Below, in pieces: positions 28,809-37,701 of a stretch of DNA of 64,000 nt. Within the stretch, counting starts at the first letter, position 1; the number at the start of each line of letters is the position of its first letter. Under the pieces are notes generated by a model that was not told the DNA's origin, made no database searches, and was given only the letters and a program-made list of their open reading frames with translations. The stretch comes from an uncultured Sedimentitalea sp. (lineage in GTDB: Bacteria; Pseudomonadota; Alphaproteobacteria; Rhodobacterales; Rhodobacteraceae), in contig CANNGH010000010.1 of NCBI GenBank assembly GCA_947504115.1, positions 38,880 through 102,879 on the forward strand. The letters run 5' to 3'. The translations under genes were made by a program, and so were the position numbers.

Positions 28809-29312
28809 CTATAGCATCATTCCATAGCCCGCGCCGAAGATCAGCCCGAACAGCACCTGCGCGGCGACGGTCGTCGCCGGGGTCGCGTAGCCGTAGTTCA
28901 GCCCGAACGGCCCCGGTGGCTCCAGCCGGGCCAATGCGGAGGGGCCGTCGTAATGGGTGGCGACGTTGGGATGGATGAACGGCAGCAGCGGCAGGAACAC
29001 GGTGACCAGGAACACGCCGTGCGCCAGGCCCATCAACCCGCCGATCCACCATGTCGGCCAGCCGAGATCGTGCAGGACCAGCGCGTAGAGGATGGCGAAC
29101 ACCCAGCCGCCCAGCAGATAGGCGATATAGCCCAGCACCATCGCCGGGGCGCGGCGCATGGTGAAGAAGGTGCCGAACAGGAACGGCAGGCTCATCCGCG
29201 AGAACCCCAGCAGGCGCGACCCTTCCAGCACTGTCGCCATCGCGCCCGAAGCGATCAGCCCCCAGAGCGCGATGGCGGGCCAGGTCGGGACGATGTCCTG
29301 CCAATGGGTCAT
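28809..29312 (-). CDS. Conserved membrane protein, function unknown
   Basis: A 167-residue protein with four or five TM segments (for example WPAIALWGLIASGAMATVL, YIAYLLGGWVFAILYALVL, GGLMGLAHGVFLVTVFLPLL and TTVAAQVLFGLIFGAGYGM). The loop between them carries HPNVATHYDGP. No catalytic motif was recognised. It is the last gene of a five-gene operon (34284 to 28809) and overlaps the GH15 gene by 4 nt. Its position in an EcfG-driven unit suggests an envelope or stress role. Confidence 0.75.
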   Translation of the reverse strand: MTHWQDIVPTWPAIALWGLIASGAMATVLEGSRLLGFSRMSLPFLFGTFFTMRRAPAMVLGYIAYLLGGWVFAILYALVLHDLGWPTWWIGGLMGLAHGVFLVTVFLPLLPFIHPNVATHYDGPSALARLEPPGPFGLNYGYATPATTVAAQVLFGLIFGAGYGMML

Positions 29313-31162
29313 AGCTTCTCCTTCGGGGTCTCGCCCTGTTCCTGCCGCCCCAGCGACGAGGCCGCGCGGATCAGCCCGGCATGGGAAAACGCCTGCGGGA
29401 AATTGCCCAGCATCTCGCCGGTCTCGGGGTCGGTTTCTTCGGACATCAGGCCCAGATCGTTGGCGTTTTGCAACAACTCCGCGATCCGGGCGCGCGCCGC
29501 ATCGGTGTCGCCGCGGCGCGCCAGATAATCGGCCGCCCAGAAGCCGCAGGCGGTGAATGTGCCCTCGGTCGAGGTGAACCCGTCGAGCCCGTCGGGATAG
29601 CGCCGGATTTGCGCGCCGTGGCCCAGATCGCGTTCGATCCGATCGAAGGTTGCGACCATCAGCGGATCGTCGGGCGCGATCAGCCCCATGCGTGGCAACA
29701 GCAAGAGCGATGCATCCATGTAATCGTGGCCATAGGCACCGGTCAGCGTGCCGGCCTTTCGGTTGACCCCCTGCGCCAGGATGCTGGCGCGGATCGCGTC
29801 GCGTTCGCGCGACAGGCGATCGGTGTCCAGCCGCAGATGCCCCATTTCGCACAGTTGCAGCACCGAATCCAGCGCCGCCCAGCACATCGCCTTGGAATAG
29901 GTGTGATGGCGGCGGCCGTTGCGCATCTCCCACATGCCGTTGTCGGGCAGGGTCCAGCTTTGGCAGACGATATCGGCGAATTCGCGCAGCCGGCGGCGCT
30001 GAGCAAAATCCAGCGTTCCCCCGGCGCGGGCATAGAGCAGCGCGGAATTGACCATCTCGCCGTAAACGTCCAGCTGCAACTGTCCCTGCGCGCCGTTTCC
30101 CGTGCGCACCGGCGCCGAGCCGCGCCAGCCTTCCAGCGCGTGGCGCGTGCGTTCGGGCACCATGGTATGGCCGAACACGTCATAAAGCACGTCGAGCCGC
30201 GGCGCGGTCAGTTGCGTGGCGTGGATCAGCCAGCGAAAGAACGCCTCGCCCTCCTCCTCATAGCCGAGGTCGAGGAAACTGCCCATGATGAACGAGGCGT
30301 CGCGCAGCCAGCAATAGCGGTAATCCCAGTTGCGCGTGCCGCCCACGGCCTCGGGCAGGCTGGTTGTTGGGGCGGCCAGCACCGCGCCCGACTGGCTGAA
30401 GGTCAGCAGGCGCAGGGTGATGAAACTGCGGAGCACTTCGGCCTGAAACGGACCGTCATGGGTGCAGGCGGCGCAGAAATCCTGCCACCAGCCCAGCGTG
30501 GAGTCCAGTTCGCCCCGGCAACCCTGAAGCGGCACCAGCACGCCGATATCGCTGCGGCAGAACGACATTGCGAGGGTGCGGCGCTCGCCCTTGGTCAGGC
30601 GGGTGCGGGCGGTCAGCGTGCCGTGGGCGCTGCGCTCCAGCGGCAGGTCGGAATGCAGCGCCAGAAAATCGCGCCCGTCCGACATCGTCCACACACCCCT
30701 GCCGCGCTGGCGCAGCCTTGGCAGCACCTCGCCGTATTGCGGGCGGGGGGCGAAGCGGACGGCCAGTTCGGGCTGGCCCTCGACCGCCTCGACCAGCCGG
30801 ATCAGGCGGCGCGCGGCGGCGACATGGCGTTGTTTGCCGTCGCGCGGGATCGGCATGAAATCGGTGATCCGCAGGATGCCGTCGGCGGTTTCATGGGTGG
30901 TTTCCAGCACCGGCGAATGCGGCAGATAACGGCGCGTGCTTCGCGCGCCCTGCGCGGAACCGGCGAAGAAACAGCCGCCCCGCTCGCGGTCCAGCAGTTC
31001 GGCGAAGATCGAGTCGTCCGGCATGTCGGGCAGGCACAGCCAGTCGATGGCGCCGTCGCGCGCGATCAGGGCGGCGGCGTGGGTGTCCCCGATCAGGGCG
31101 TAATCGGCGATGGGCATATAGCGCGCCTGCCGGTCCGACATCGGGGCCGCCGCGTCAGCCAT
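29309..31162 (-). CDS. Glycoside hydrolase family 15 protein
   Basis: A 617-residue GH15 enzyme. The N-terminal beta-sandwich begins at YALIGDTHAAALIARDGAIDWLC, the usual opening of bacterial GH15. The (alpha/alpha)6 catalytic barrel follows, with NWDYRYCWLRDASF and, later, FTACGFWAADYLARRGD. GH15 members are glucoamylases, glucodextranases or trehalases. The TreS-like gene elsewhere in the window makes a trehalase role plausible but not shown. No signal peptide is seen, so it is probably cytoplasmic. The start at 31162 overlaps the GMC gene by 8 nt; ATG at 31141 is an alternative. Confidence 0.85.
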   Translation of the reverse strand: MADAAAPMSDRQARYMPIADYALIGDTHAAALIARDGAIDWLCLPDMPDDSIFAELLDRERGGCFFAGSAQGARSTRRYLPHSPVLETTHETADGILRITDFMPIPRDGKQRHVAAARRLIRLVEAVEGQPELAVRFAPRPQYGEVLPRLRQRGRGVWTMSDGRDFLALHSDLPLERSAHGTLTARTRLTKGERRTLAMSFCRSDIGVLVPLQGCRGELDSTLGWWQDFCAACTHDGPFQAEVLRSFITLRLLTFSQSGAVLAAPTTSLPEAVGGTRNWDYRYCWLRDASFIMGSFLDLGYEEEGEAFFRWLIHATQLTAPRLDVLYDVFGHTMVPERTRHALEGWRGSAPVRTGNGAQGQLQLDVYGEMVNSALLYARAGGTLDFAQRRRLREFADIVCQSWTLPDNGMWEMRNGRRHHTYSKAMCWAALDSVLQLCEMGHLRLDTDRLSRERDAIRASILAQGVNRKAGTLTGAYGHDYMDASLLLLPRMGLIAPDDPLMVATFDRIERDLGHGAQIRRYPDGLDGFTSTEGTFTACGFWAADYLARRGDTDAARARIAELLQNANDLGLMSEETDPETGEMLGNFPQAFSHAGLIRAASSLGRQEQGETPKEKL

Positions 31163-32813
31163 GGGCGCGGTCCAGTTCGCCATGCGCCGCCAGCGTCGTG
31201 ATGCGGTCGGCGATGCGCGCGGCATTGGCCATGATCGTCATCGACGGGTTGACGCCGCCCGCCGTGGGCATCAGCGAGCCGTCGCAGACCCAGAGGTTGG
31301 GTATGTCCCATGTCCGCCCGTCGCTGTCGGTCACGCTGGTTTCGGGATCATTGCCCATCCGGCAGCCGCCCATCAGATGCGCGGTGGACCCGGTTTCCAG
31401 CAGGTCGCGCCCGCCCGCCGCGCCCAGCATCCGGGCCATGAAATCGCGCGCATGGCGTTGCATCCGGCGGTCGTTGTCGCAATAGGAATAGGTGACGCGG
31501 GCGCGGCGCAGGCCGAAATCGTCGATCTCGTCGGCCAGCGTCACGCGGTTGTCGGCCTGCGGTATCGTCTCGCCCACCATCTTCAGTCCGGCCATGCGGT
31601 TGTACAGCGCCATCTGGCGGCGCAGTTCGGTGCCGAACACGCCTTCGTTGGTGACCAGCATACGCGCGAAATCCGTGGGCAGCGGCCCTTGGGACATGAA
31701 GGAATAGCCGCCGTCGAAATCCTTGTCCGGGTGGTCGTCGATATAATTCCAGTGCTCGCAACAGGCCATCGAGGGCGGGCCCTTGTACCAGCGGATCTCG
31801 TCGTCCATCACGCCCCAGACGGCATCGTTGAGATGGGCCATCAGATAGCGCCCGACCGTGCCCGAGGAGTTGGCGAGGCCACCGGGCTGGCGCGCATTGG
31901 CCGAGTTCAGCAGCAGACGCGGCGTTTCGATGGAATAGCCCGCGCAGACCACGTTGCGCGCGCGCTGGAACCGCCACTGTCCCGCGCGATGGTATTCCAC
32001 GCCGGTGGCGCGGCCCTTGTCGGTCTCGATGCGGCCCACCATCGCCAGATCACGGATTTCCGCGCCCGCATCCAGCGCGCGGGGGATATAGGTGACCAGC
32101 ACGCTTTGCTTGGCATTGGTGGAGCAGCCGATCTTGCACATGCCGCGATAGACGCAGGGCGGAGACTTGCCACGCGGGGCCGAGACGGTGGCCAGCGGTG
32201 TCGGCGCCCAGGGCACCCCCAGCGCCTCGGCCCCGCGTGCCAGCACCTGCCCGGCGGCGTTCACCTCGTGCGCGCGGTAAGGATAGTGCCGCTTCGGCCC
32301 CCAAGGGTAGGTGACGGGGCCGGAAATGGCGCAGGCGCGTTCGACCTCGTCGTAATAATGCCACATCTCGCGCCAATCCACCGGCCAATCCACGGCGTAG
32401 CCCAGCAGGCTGCGCGATCTGAACCATTCCGGGCGAAAGCGCAGCGCGACCATCTGGAAATGCACCGACGAGCCGCCGACGCTGCGGCCCGAATTGTTCT
32501 GGCCGAATTCCAGCGGGTCGTCGCCCTCGGAAATGCGCGGGTCCAGCCAGTAAAGCTTGTCCTGCGCGCGCTCGTCCGAGGCGAAATCCGACAGCGGCCA
32601 CCAGAACGCCCCGGCGTCGAATGCCACGACGGAGAACCCCGCCTCGGCCAGTTTCGCCGCCAGCACGCCGCCGCCGCATCCCGTTCCGACGATGGCGAAA
32701 TCGACCTCCTCGCGGTCGGAAAACTGGCGCATCGGCACGGTGCCGTCGCGGCTGAACACGTCGGGCGCGTGGCCGTCGATGGCGCGGGGATCGGGGTCTT
32801 GCAAGGCCATCAT
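31155..32813 (-). CDS. GMC-family dehydrogenase catalytic subunit with predicted [3Fe-4S] site (second copy)
   Basis: A 552-residue GMC oxidoreductase. The FAD fingerprint GTGCGGGVLAAKLAEAG is at about 43-59. Residues 220-230 carry C-x5-C-x3-C (CVYRGMCKIGC), matching the [3Fe-4S] spacing of FAD glucose dehydrogenase. The C-terminus has TGSTAHLMGGCRMG with the catalytic His and GGVNPSMTIMANA. It is distinct in sequence from the GMC enzyme at 5.4-7.0 kb. The start is within ATGATG at 32813, overlapping the small-subunit stop. The two are predicted to form a periplasmic or membrane sugar/alcohol dehydrogenase. No cytochrome subunit is adjacent. Confidence 0.88.
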   Translation of the reverse strand: MMALQDPDPRAIDGHAPDVFSRDGTVPMRQFSDREEVDFAIVGTGCGGGVLAAKLAEAGFSVVAFDAGAFWWPLSDFASDERAQDKLYWLDPRISEGDDPLEFGQNNSGRSVGGSSVHFQMVALRFRPEWFRSRSLLGYAVDWPVDWREMWHYYDEVERACAISGPVTYPWGPKRHYPYRAHEVNAAGQVLARGAEALGVPWAPTPLATVSAPRGKSPPCVYRGMCKIGCSTNAKQSVLVTYIPRALDAGAEIRDLAMVGRIETDKGRATGVEYHRAGQWRFQRARNVVCAGYSIETPRLLLNSANARQPGGLANSSGTVGRYLMAHLNDAVWGVMDDEIRWYKGPPSMACCEHWNYIDDHPDKDFDGGYSFMSQGPLPTDFARMLVTNEGVFGTELRRQMALYNRMAGLKMVGETIPQADNRVTLADEIDDFGLRRARVTYSYCDNDRRMQRHARDFMARMLGAAGGRDLLETGSTAHLMGGCRMGNDPETSVTDSDGRTWDIPNLWVCDGSLMPTAGGVNPSMTIMANAARIADRITTLAAHGELDRAHG

Positions 32814-33427
32814 GTGCGCTCCCATTTGCCGGGCGGGGCCTCCCAACTGTCGGCGCGGTTGGGTTGCAGGCGCACGTAACCGCGCGGGCTGGCCGGGCCG
32901 CCAAAGCCGATCTCGCTTTGTCCCGTGGGGTGCGAGTAATAGATCGCCACGATCTCGGCCAGCACCAGGTTGCGGAAGAAGCGCCGCACCGGCATCCCCT
33001 GCCAGTCGGCGCGCAGCCGTCCCGCATCCACGTCGCGCAACACCGCGCCGCGTTCCTCGCGGTCGAGCGACGCGAAATCCGCCGCCCCACGCGCACCCGC
33101 CTCGGCATCGAGCGCCGCCAGACCCAGCCGCCAGGCGTCGGGCGGGGCGGGCATGTCGGCGTGGCGCGTGCCGTTGCCGCGCCCCTCGAACAGCGCGGCG
33201 TCGATCCAGTTGGCCAGCGGGACCGGATCGGGGTTGTCGTCCTGCGGCAGGACCGCGTCGCACAGCGCCACAAGCGTGGGCCATTCGTCGGCGGTGAAAA
33301 ACCGCCGCCCCGGCACCTCTTCCAGCCGCTGTCGCAGCACCTCGCGCGTGGTGTCGTTGAAGGACGGGCTGTCCCATTTGTCGAGCACGTTCCAGGCGGG
33401 ATAGGGGCGATGAAAGGTGCCGCTCAT
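32810..33427 (-). CDS. Gluconate 2-dehydrogenase subunit 3 family protein
   Basis: A 205-residue small subunit of the gluconate_2-dh3 type. FFTADEWPTLVALCDAVLPQDDNPDPVPLANWID near residues 43-76 is the family signature: a helix followed by the D-x-x-P-G/D-P loop. Further along are the FASLDREERGAVL helix and the FFRNLVLAEIVAIYYSHPTGQSEIGF stretch. The protein partners the GMC subunit, with which it overlaps by 4 nt. No twin-arginine or Sec signal is visible, unlike the small subunit at 4.9 kb. Confidence 0.85.
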   Translation of the reverse strand: MSGTFHRPYPAWNVLDKWDSPSFNDTTREVLRQRLEEVPGRRFFTADEWPTLVALCDAVLPQDDNPDPVPLANWIDAALFEGRGNGTRHADMPAPPDAWRLGLAALDAEAGARGAADFASLDREERGAVLRDVDAGRLRADWQGMPVRRFFRNLVLAEIVAIYYSHPTGQSEIGFGGPASPRGYVRLQPNRADSWEAPPGKWERT

Positions 33428-34284
33428 GGTGTGCCCCCGATCAGGTCCAGCGCCGCGTCGCCCGCCAGCGCCAGTGCGGTAAAGCTGGACGGGGCCGGCA
33501 CCGGCGGCCCGGCGAACGCGGTCTGGCGCCAGTTGCCCCAGCCGCCCATGTTGCGGCTGACGCCATAGATGTGAAACCCGGTGCCTATGACGCCCATCGC
33601 GCCCATCAGCCGCAGTGCGCTTCGGGCCAAAGGCCGCGTCGTCGTGCGGGGGTGCAACGCCTGCCCGAGCAGCAGAGCCGCGGTGGCGGGCGGTACGGTC
33701 ACCGGCAGGACCATCGCCGGATTGTGCCACGCACCGCGAAAATGCAGCAGGGCGACCTCGGCGACCTCGGCCAGAGTGGCCAGCGCGATGAACCCGGCCA
33801 GCAGCCGCCCGTGATCGCGCGTGCGTGCCGCGTCGGCCAGCCCCAGTATCCCGGTCACCGCCAGCCCGCCGGGCGCGCCGATGGGGGCGGCATAGAACAG
33901 GTTGTTCCAGCTGACCCCGCCGGGCCGCTTGAGGATATTATAGGCGTGAAACCCGAGACCCGCCGCGCCGACCGCCACGGCCGCCGCATGGACGGGCCGC
34001 GCCGCGCGGGCGTTACCGGTGGTGCCGAGCATGGAAAGTGTCGCCAGCGCGGGCGCGGCATACATCGCCGGGTTGTGAAAGCCGCCGCGCAGATGCTCCA
34101 TCGCGCTGTCGGCGAGGATGCTGCCCCCCATGGCAGCGGCGGATTGCCGGATCTTGCGGCGCGGATCGAGGCGGGTGCGCCGTCGCATCAGCAAGGCCGC
34201 GCCACCCAATGCGGCCAATGCGCCAATCCCCAGCGCGGCGCTGCGCCAGTCCCGAGATGAAGTGTTGCGGGCGGGGTGTCTCAC
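33424..34284 (-). CDS. Membrane protein with internal duplication, function unknown
   Basis: A 286-residue polytopic protein built from two related halves. The first (about residues 61-151) contains EHLRGGFHNPAMYAAP and GLGFHAYNI. The second (about 178-281) contains LHFRGAWHNPAMVLP and GTGFHIYGV. The repeated F-x-G-x-x-HNPAM and G-F-H-x-Y motifs may bind a cofactor or metal through the histidines; this is inference. GTG at 34284 was chosen because AGGAG lies six bases upstream and the EcfG-type promoter at 34318-34343 would start the transcript near 34311, too close for the ATG codons at 34311 and 34308. First gene of the GMC/GH15 operon. Confidence 0.7.
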   Translation of the reverse strand: MRHPARNTSSRDWRSAALGIGALAALGGAALLMRRRTRLDPRRKIRQSAAAMGGSILADSAMEHLRGGFHNPAMYAAPALATLSMLGTTGNARAARPVHAAAVAVGAAGLGFHAYNILKRPGGVSWNNLFYAAPIGAPGGLAVTGILGLADAARTRDHGRLLAGFIALATLAEVAEVALLHFRGAWHNPAMVLPVTVPPATAALLLGQALHPRTTTRPLARSALRLMGAMGVIGTGFHIYGVSRNMGGWGNWRQTAFAGPPVPAPSSFTALALAGDAALDLIGGTP

Positions 34285-34317
34285 GGATTTCTCCTGCGCC
34301 GGAACCATCATCTTCCT

Positions 34318-34343
34318 AACGGCGCGGAACAGCGGATCGTTCC
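34318..34343 (-). promoter_or_regulatory. EcfG-type promoter for the leftward GMC/GH15 operon
   Basis: Read on the minus strand: GGAAC (34343-34339), 17-bp spacer, CGTT (34321-34318). Exact consensus. The predicted start of transcription is near 34311, giving a leader of about 27 nt before GTG 34284. Confidence 0.7.
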
Positions 34344-34364
34344 CTCACAATCCTGTGCAGGGGC

Positions 34365-34390
34365 GGAACATTCCCGTCCGAGGGCGCGTT
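34365..34390 (+). promoter_or_regulatory. EcfG-type promoter for the rightward transducer/ThDP operon
   Basis: GGAAC (34365-34369), 17-bp spacer, CGTT (34387-34390). Exact consensus, ending 40 bases before ATG 34431. It stands back to back with the leftward promoter at 34318-34343. Confidence 0.7.
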
Positions 34391-34430
34391 TGCGCGAGAA
34401 GGATGCATGACAGAAAGGAGGGTCACCGCG

Positions 34431-34805
34431 ATGACCAATCCGATCGGACATCACCGCTGGGCCATCGCCGAGGGATATATCCCCGAATGGAGCACCGGCC
34501 CCGAACCCGAGATGACCAGCCACGAAACCGTCTGCATCCTGAACGCGGGCGAGGCAGACGCGCAGGTGACGCTGACGCTGTTCTTCGCCGACCGCGACCC
34601 GGCTGGCCCTTACCGTCTGACCGTTCCGGCGCAGCGCACGCTGCATCAGCGGTTCAACGATCTGCAAGACCCCGAACCGGTGCCGCGCGGCACCGATTAT
34701 GCCTGCGTCATCGAGGCCGACCGGCCCGTGGTGGTGCAGCACACGCGGCTGGATTCCCGCCGCGCCGAAAATGCGCTGCTGAGCACGATCGCATATCCCG
34801 GCTGA
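34431..34805 (+). CDS. Sensory rhodopsin transducer family protein (ASRT-like)
   Basis: A 124-residue all-beta protein of the Anabaena sensory rhodopsin transducer family. The motif order fits: GHHRWAIAEGYIP, ETVCILNAGE, VTLTLFFADRDPAGPYRLTVPA, the RTLHQRFND segment and PVVVQHTRLDSR. In Anabaena this soluble protein couples to a rhodopsin, but many homologues occur without one and may bind sugars or regulate transcription. No rhodopsin gene is in the window. ATG 34431 was preferred over 34407 because GGAGG lies nine bases before it. First gene of a stress-driven operon with the ThDP enzyme. Confidence 0.85.
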   Translation: MTNPIGHHRWAIAEGYIPEWSTGPEPEMTSHETVCILNAGEADAQVTLTLFFADRDPAGPYRLTVPAQRTLHQRFNDLQDPEPVPRGTDYACVIEADRPVVVQHTRLDSRRAENALLSTIAYPG

Positions 34806-34835
34806 GCGGCGGCGACGAAAGGAAGGAGACGAGAC

Positions 34836-36602
34836 ATGGCGGATACGGTTGGAGATTTCATCCTGAAGCGGCTGCATGAATGGGGCGTGCGACGGATCTA
34901 TGGCTATCCCGGTGACGGTATCAACGGGTTGGTGGGCGCACTGGGGCGCGACGAAACCATAGATTTCATCCAGACACGGCACGAGGAAGAGGCCGCCTTC
35001 ATGGCCTGCGCTCATGCCAAATGGACCGGCGAGGTCGGGGTTTGCCTTGCGACCTCCGGCCCCGGTGCCATCCATCTGCTGAACGGGCTCTATGATGCCA
35101 AGCTGGATCACCAGCCGGTGCTGGCGATTGTCGGGCAGCAGGCGCGTGCGGCCCTGGGCGGCAATTACCAGCAGGAGGTGGACCTTCAGGTGCTGTTTAA
35201 GGACGTGGCCAAGGACTACATCCACACCTGCATGGTGCCCGCGCAGGCGCGTCACCTGATCGACCGGGGCATGCGCATCGCGATGGCCAAACGCCTGCCG
35301 ACGGCAATCATCTTTCCCAACGACGTGCAGGAGGCCGACGCGGTGGACGCGCCCGCCCATGCCCACGGTACGGTCCATTCCGGCATCGGCTATGCCGCCC
35401 CGCGCGTGGTGCCCGAACAGGCCGACCTGACCCGCGCCGCCGAGGCGCTGAACGCGGGCAAGAAGGTCGCGATCCTTGCCGGCGCGGGTGCGCTGGATGC
35501 TGCCGACGAGTTGGTGCAGGTTGCCGACCTGCTGGGCGCGGGCGTCGCCAAGGCGCTGCTGGGCAAGGCGGTTCTGCCCGACGATCTGCCCTTCGTCACC
35601 GGGCAGATGGGGCTTTTGGGTACCGAACCCTCGGACTGGATGATGCGCCATTGCGACACGCTGCTGATGGTCGGCTCGCGCTTTCCCTATTCCGAGTTCC
35701 TGCCGAAAGAGGGCAAGGCGCGCGGCGTGCAGATCGACATCGACCCCGCCATGGAATCGATCCGCTATCCGATGGAGGTGAACCTTGTCGGCGATGCGGC
35801 GGCGACGCTGCGCGCCCTGATCCCGCATCTGAAGGCCAAGGAGGATCGTGGCTGGCGCGAGGATATCGAACGCCGCGTCGGCAAATGGTGGGACCGCGCC
35901 GAGGAGCGCGCGCATCAGAAGGCCGACCCGATCAACCCCGAATTGCTGTTCTGGGAAGCCTCGCCGCGCCTGCCCGACAATGCGATCATCTCGGCCGATT
36001 CCGGCTCCTCCGCCAACTGGTTCGCGCGCGCGATCAAGGTGCGCGCGGGGATGAAGGCCTCGCTTTCCGGCACGCTGGCGACGATGTGTCCCGGCGTGCC
36101 CTATTCCACGGCGGCCAAGTTCTGCTATCCCGACCGGGTGGCGGTCGGGTTCGTCGGCGACGGCGCGATGCAGATGCTGGGGATCAACGGGCTGATCACC
36201 GTCGCGAAGTTCTGGCGCGAATGGGCCGACCCGCGCCTTGTGATCGCGGTGCTGAACAACAACGACCTGAACCAGGTGACGTGGGAACTGCGCGCCATGG
36301 GCGACAGCCCCCGCGTGCCGGAAACGCAGGACGTGCCGCCGTTCAACTATGCCGAATATGCCCGCTCACTGGGGTTGAACGGCATCCGCGTGGAAACGCC
36401 CGACCAGATTGCGCCCGCCTGGGACGCGGCCTTTGCCGCCGACCGGCCCACCGTGATCGACGCGCTGACCGATCCGGATGTGCCGACCCTTCCGCCGCAT
36501 ATCACGCTCTCCCAGGCGAAAAGCTATGCCAAGGCGCTGGCGCAGGGCGACCCGGATGCGGGCGGCATCCTGTGGCAGACCTTCAAGCGGGTGACGGGAT
36601 AG
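34836..36602 (+). CDS. Thiamine diphosphate-dependent enzyme, PoxB-like
   Basis: A 588-residue enzyme with the three-domain layout of pyruvate oxidase and acetolactate synthase. The Pyr domain (1-170) has the catalytic Glu in RHEEEAAFMA, the central domain follows (190-345), and the PP domain (380-550) has the ThDP motif GDGAMQMLGINGLITVAKFWREW ending in NNNDLNQVTWE. VLNNNDLNQVTWE is typical of PoxB-type pyruvate:quinone dehydrogenases. It lacks an obvious E. coli-like C-terminal membrane helix. The substrate is probably a 2-keto acid, but this is not proven. ATG 34836 follows AAGGAGG. Cotranscribed with the transducer homologue under an EcfG-type promoter. Confidence 0.82.
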   Translation: MADTVGDFILKRLHEWGVRRIYGYPGDGINGLVGALGRDETIDFIQTRHEEEAAFMACAHAKWTGEVGVCLATSGPGAIHLLNGLYDAKLDHQPVLAIVGQQARAALGGNYQQEVDLQVLFKDVAKDYIHTCMVPAQARHLIDRGMRIAMAKRLPTAIIFPNDVQEADAVDAPAHAHGTVHSGIGYAAPRVVPEQADLTRAAEALNAGKKVAILAGAGALDAADELVQVADLLGAGVAKALLGKAVLPDDLPFVTGQMGLLGTEPSDWMMRHCDTLLMVGSRFPYSEFLPKEGKARGVQIDIDPAMESIRYPMEVNLVGDAAATLRALIPHLKAKEDRGWREDIERRVGKWWDRAEERAHQKADPINPELLFWEASPRLPDNAIISADSGSSANWFARAIKVRAGMKASLSGTLATMCPGVPYSTAAKFCYPDRVAVGFVGDGAMQMLGINGLITVAKFWREWADPRLVIAVLNNNDLNQVTWELRAMGDSPRVPETQDVPPFNYAEYARSLGLNGIRVETPDQIAPAWDAAFAADRPTVIDALTDPDVPTLPPHITLSQAKSYAKALAQGDPDAGGILWQTFKRVTG

Positions 36603-36606
36603 GGCG

Positions 36607-37701
36607 ATGCGCGACGTGCCGAAACTGGAGGCTCCGCGCGTCACCGTGGCGCGGGTGCCGACCGATGCACCGGAATCCGACGGCACGCTGCAATGGGACG
36701 CGACCACGATCGTGCTGGTCGAAATCGACGGGGGCGGGCAGACCGGGCTGGGCTATAGCTATGGCAGCCCCGCCACCGGCACCTATATCCGCGAGACGCT
36801 GGCCGATGCCGTCACCGGGCTTTCGGCCATGGACATCCCCGCCGCCCACCGCGCGATGCAGCATGCTCTGCGCAATGACGGGCGGGCCGGCATCGCGTCG
36901 ATGGCGCTGTCGGCGGTGGACAACGCGCTCTGGGATCTCAAGGCGCGGCTGCTGGACCTGTCGGTGGCGCAGCTTCTGGGGCAGGCGCAGGACAGCGTTG
37001 CGCTTTATGGGTCTGGCGGGTTCACGTCCTATGACGACGACCGGCTGGCGCGACAACTGGGCGGCTGGGCCGATGACGGGTTCGCCTTCGTCAAGATGAA
37101 GGTGGGGCGCGACCCGGCCCGCGACCCTGAACGGTTGCGCGTGGCCTGCGAGGCGATTGGCGACGGTTGCGAGTTGTTCGTCGATGCCAACGGCGCCTTC
37201 ACCCGGAAACAGGCGTTGCTGATGGCCGAAATCTTCGCCCGCTGCGATGTGCGCTGGTTCGAGGAACCGGTCTCGTCCGACGATCTGGCGGGTCTGCACC
37301 TGCTGCGCGATCGCGCGCCGCCCGGCATGGCGATCACGGCGGGGGAATACGGCTATGACCCGTGGTATTTCCGCCGGATGCTGGAGGCGGGCGCGGTGGA
37401 CGTGCTACAGGCCGACGCGACGCGCTGTGGCGGTGTGACCGGCTTTCTCAAGGCCGCACGACTGGCCGAGGCGTTCCAGGTGCCGATTTCCGCCCATTGC
37501 GCGCCCGCGCTGCACCTGCATGTCTGCGCCGCGCTGCCGGACGCGCAGCATATCGAATGGTTCCACGATCATGTGCGCATCGAGCATTTGCTTTTCGAGG
37601 GCGCGCCGGATCCTGTGCAGGGTCGCGCGGAGCCGGATTTGTCGCGTCGCGGATTCGGGCTGGAGATGAAACCGCAGGAGGTTGCGCGGCATGCCCTCTG
37701 A
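36607..37701 (+). CDS. Enolase-superfamily (mandelate racemase/muconate lactonizing) enzyme
   Basis: A 364-residue enzyme of the MR/MLE group. The capping domain covers about 1-125 and the barrel 130-345. The catalytic KxK is in VKMKVG. The metal ligands are in DANGAF (Asp), WFEEP (Glu) and AGEYGYD (Glu). Downstream lie QADATRCGG and the general base His in SAHCAP. The substrate is likely a sugar acid or a related compound, not assignable here. It starts four bases after the ThDP gene stop, so the two share a transcript. Confidence 0.87.
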   Translation: MRDVPKLEAPRVTVARVPTDAPESDGTLQWDATTIVLVEIDGGGQTGLGYSYGSPATGTYIRETLADAVTGLSAMDIPAAHRAMQHALRNDGRAGIASMALSAVDNALWDLKARLLDLSVAQLLGQAQDSVALYGSGGFTSYDDDRLARQLGGWADDGFAFVKMKVGRDPARDPERLRVACEAIGDGCELFVDANGAFTRKQALLMAEIFARCDVRWFEEPVSSDDLAGLHLLRDRAPPGMAITAGEYGYDPWYFRRMLEAGAVDVLQADATRCGGVTGFLKAARLAEAFQVPISAHCAPALHLHVCAALPDAQHIEWFHDHVRIEHLLFEGAPDPVQGRAEPDLSRRGFGLEMKPQEVARHAL

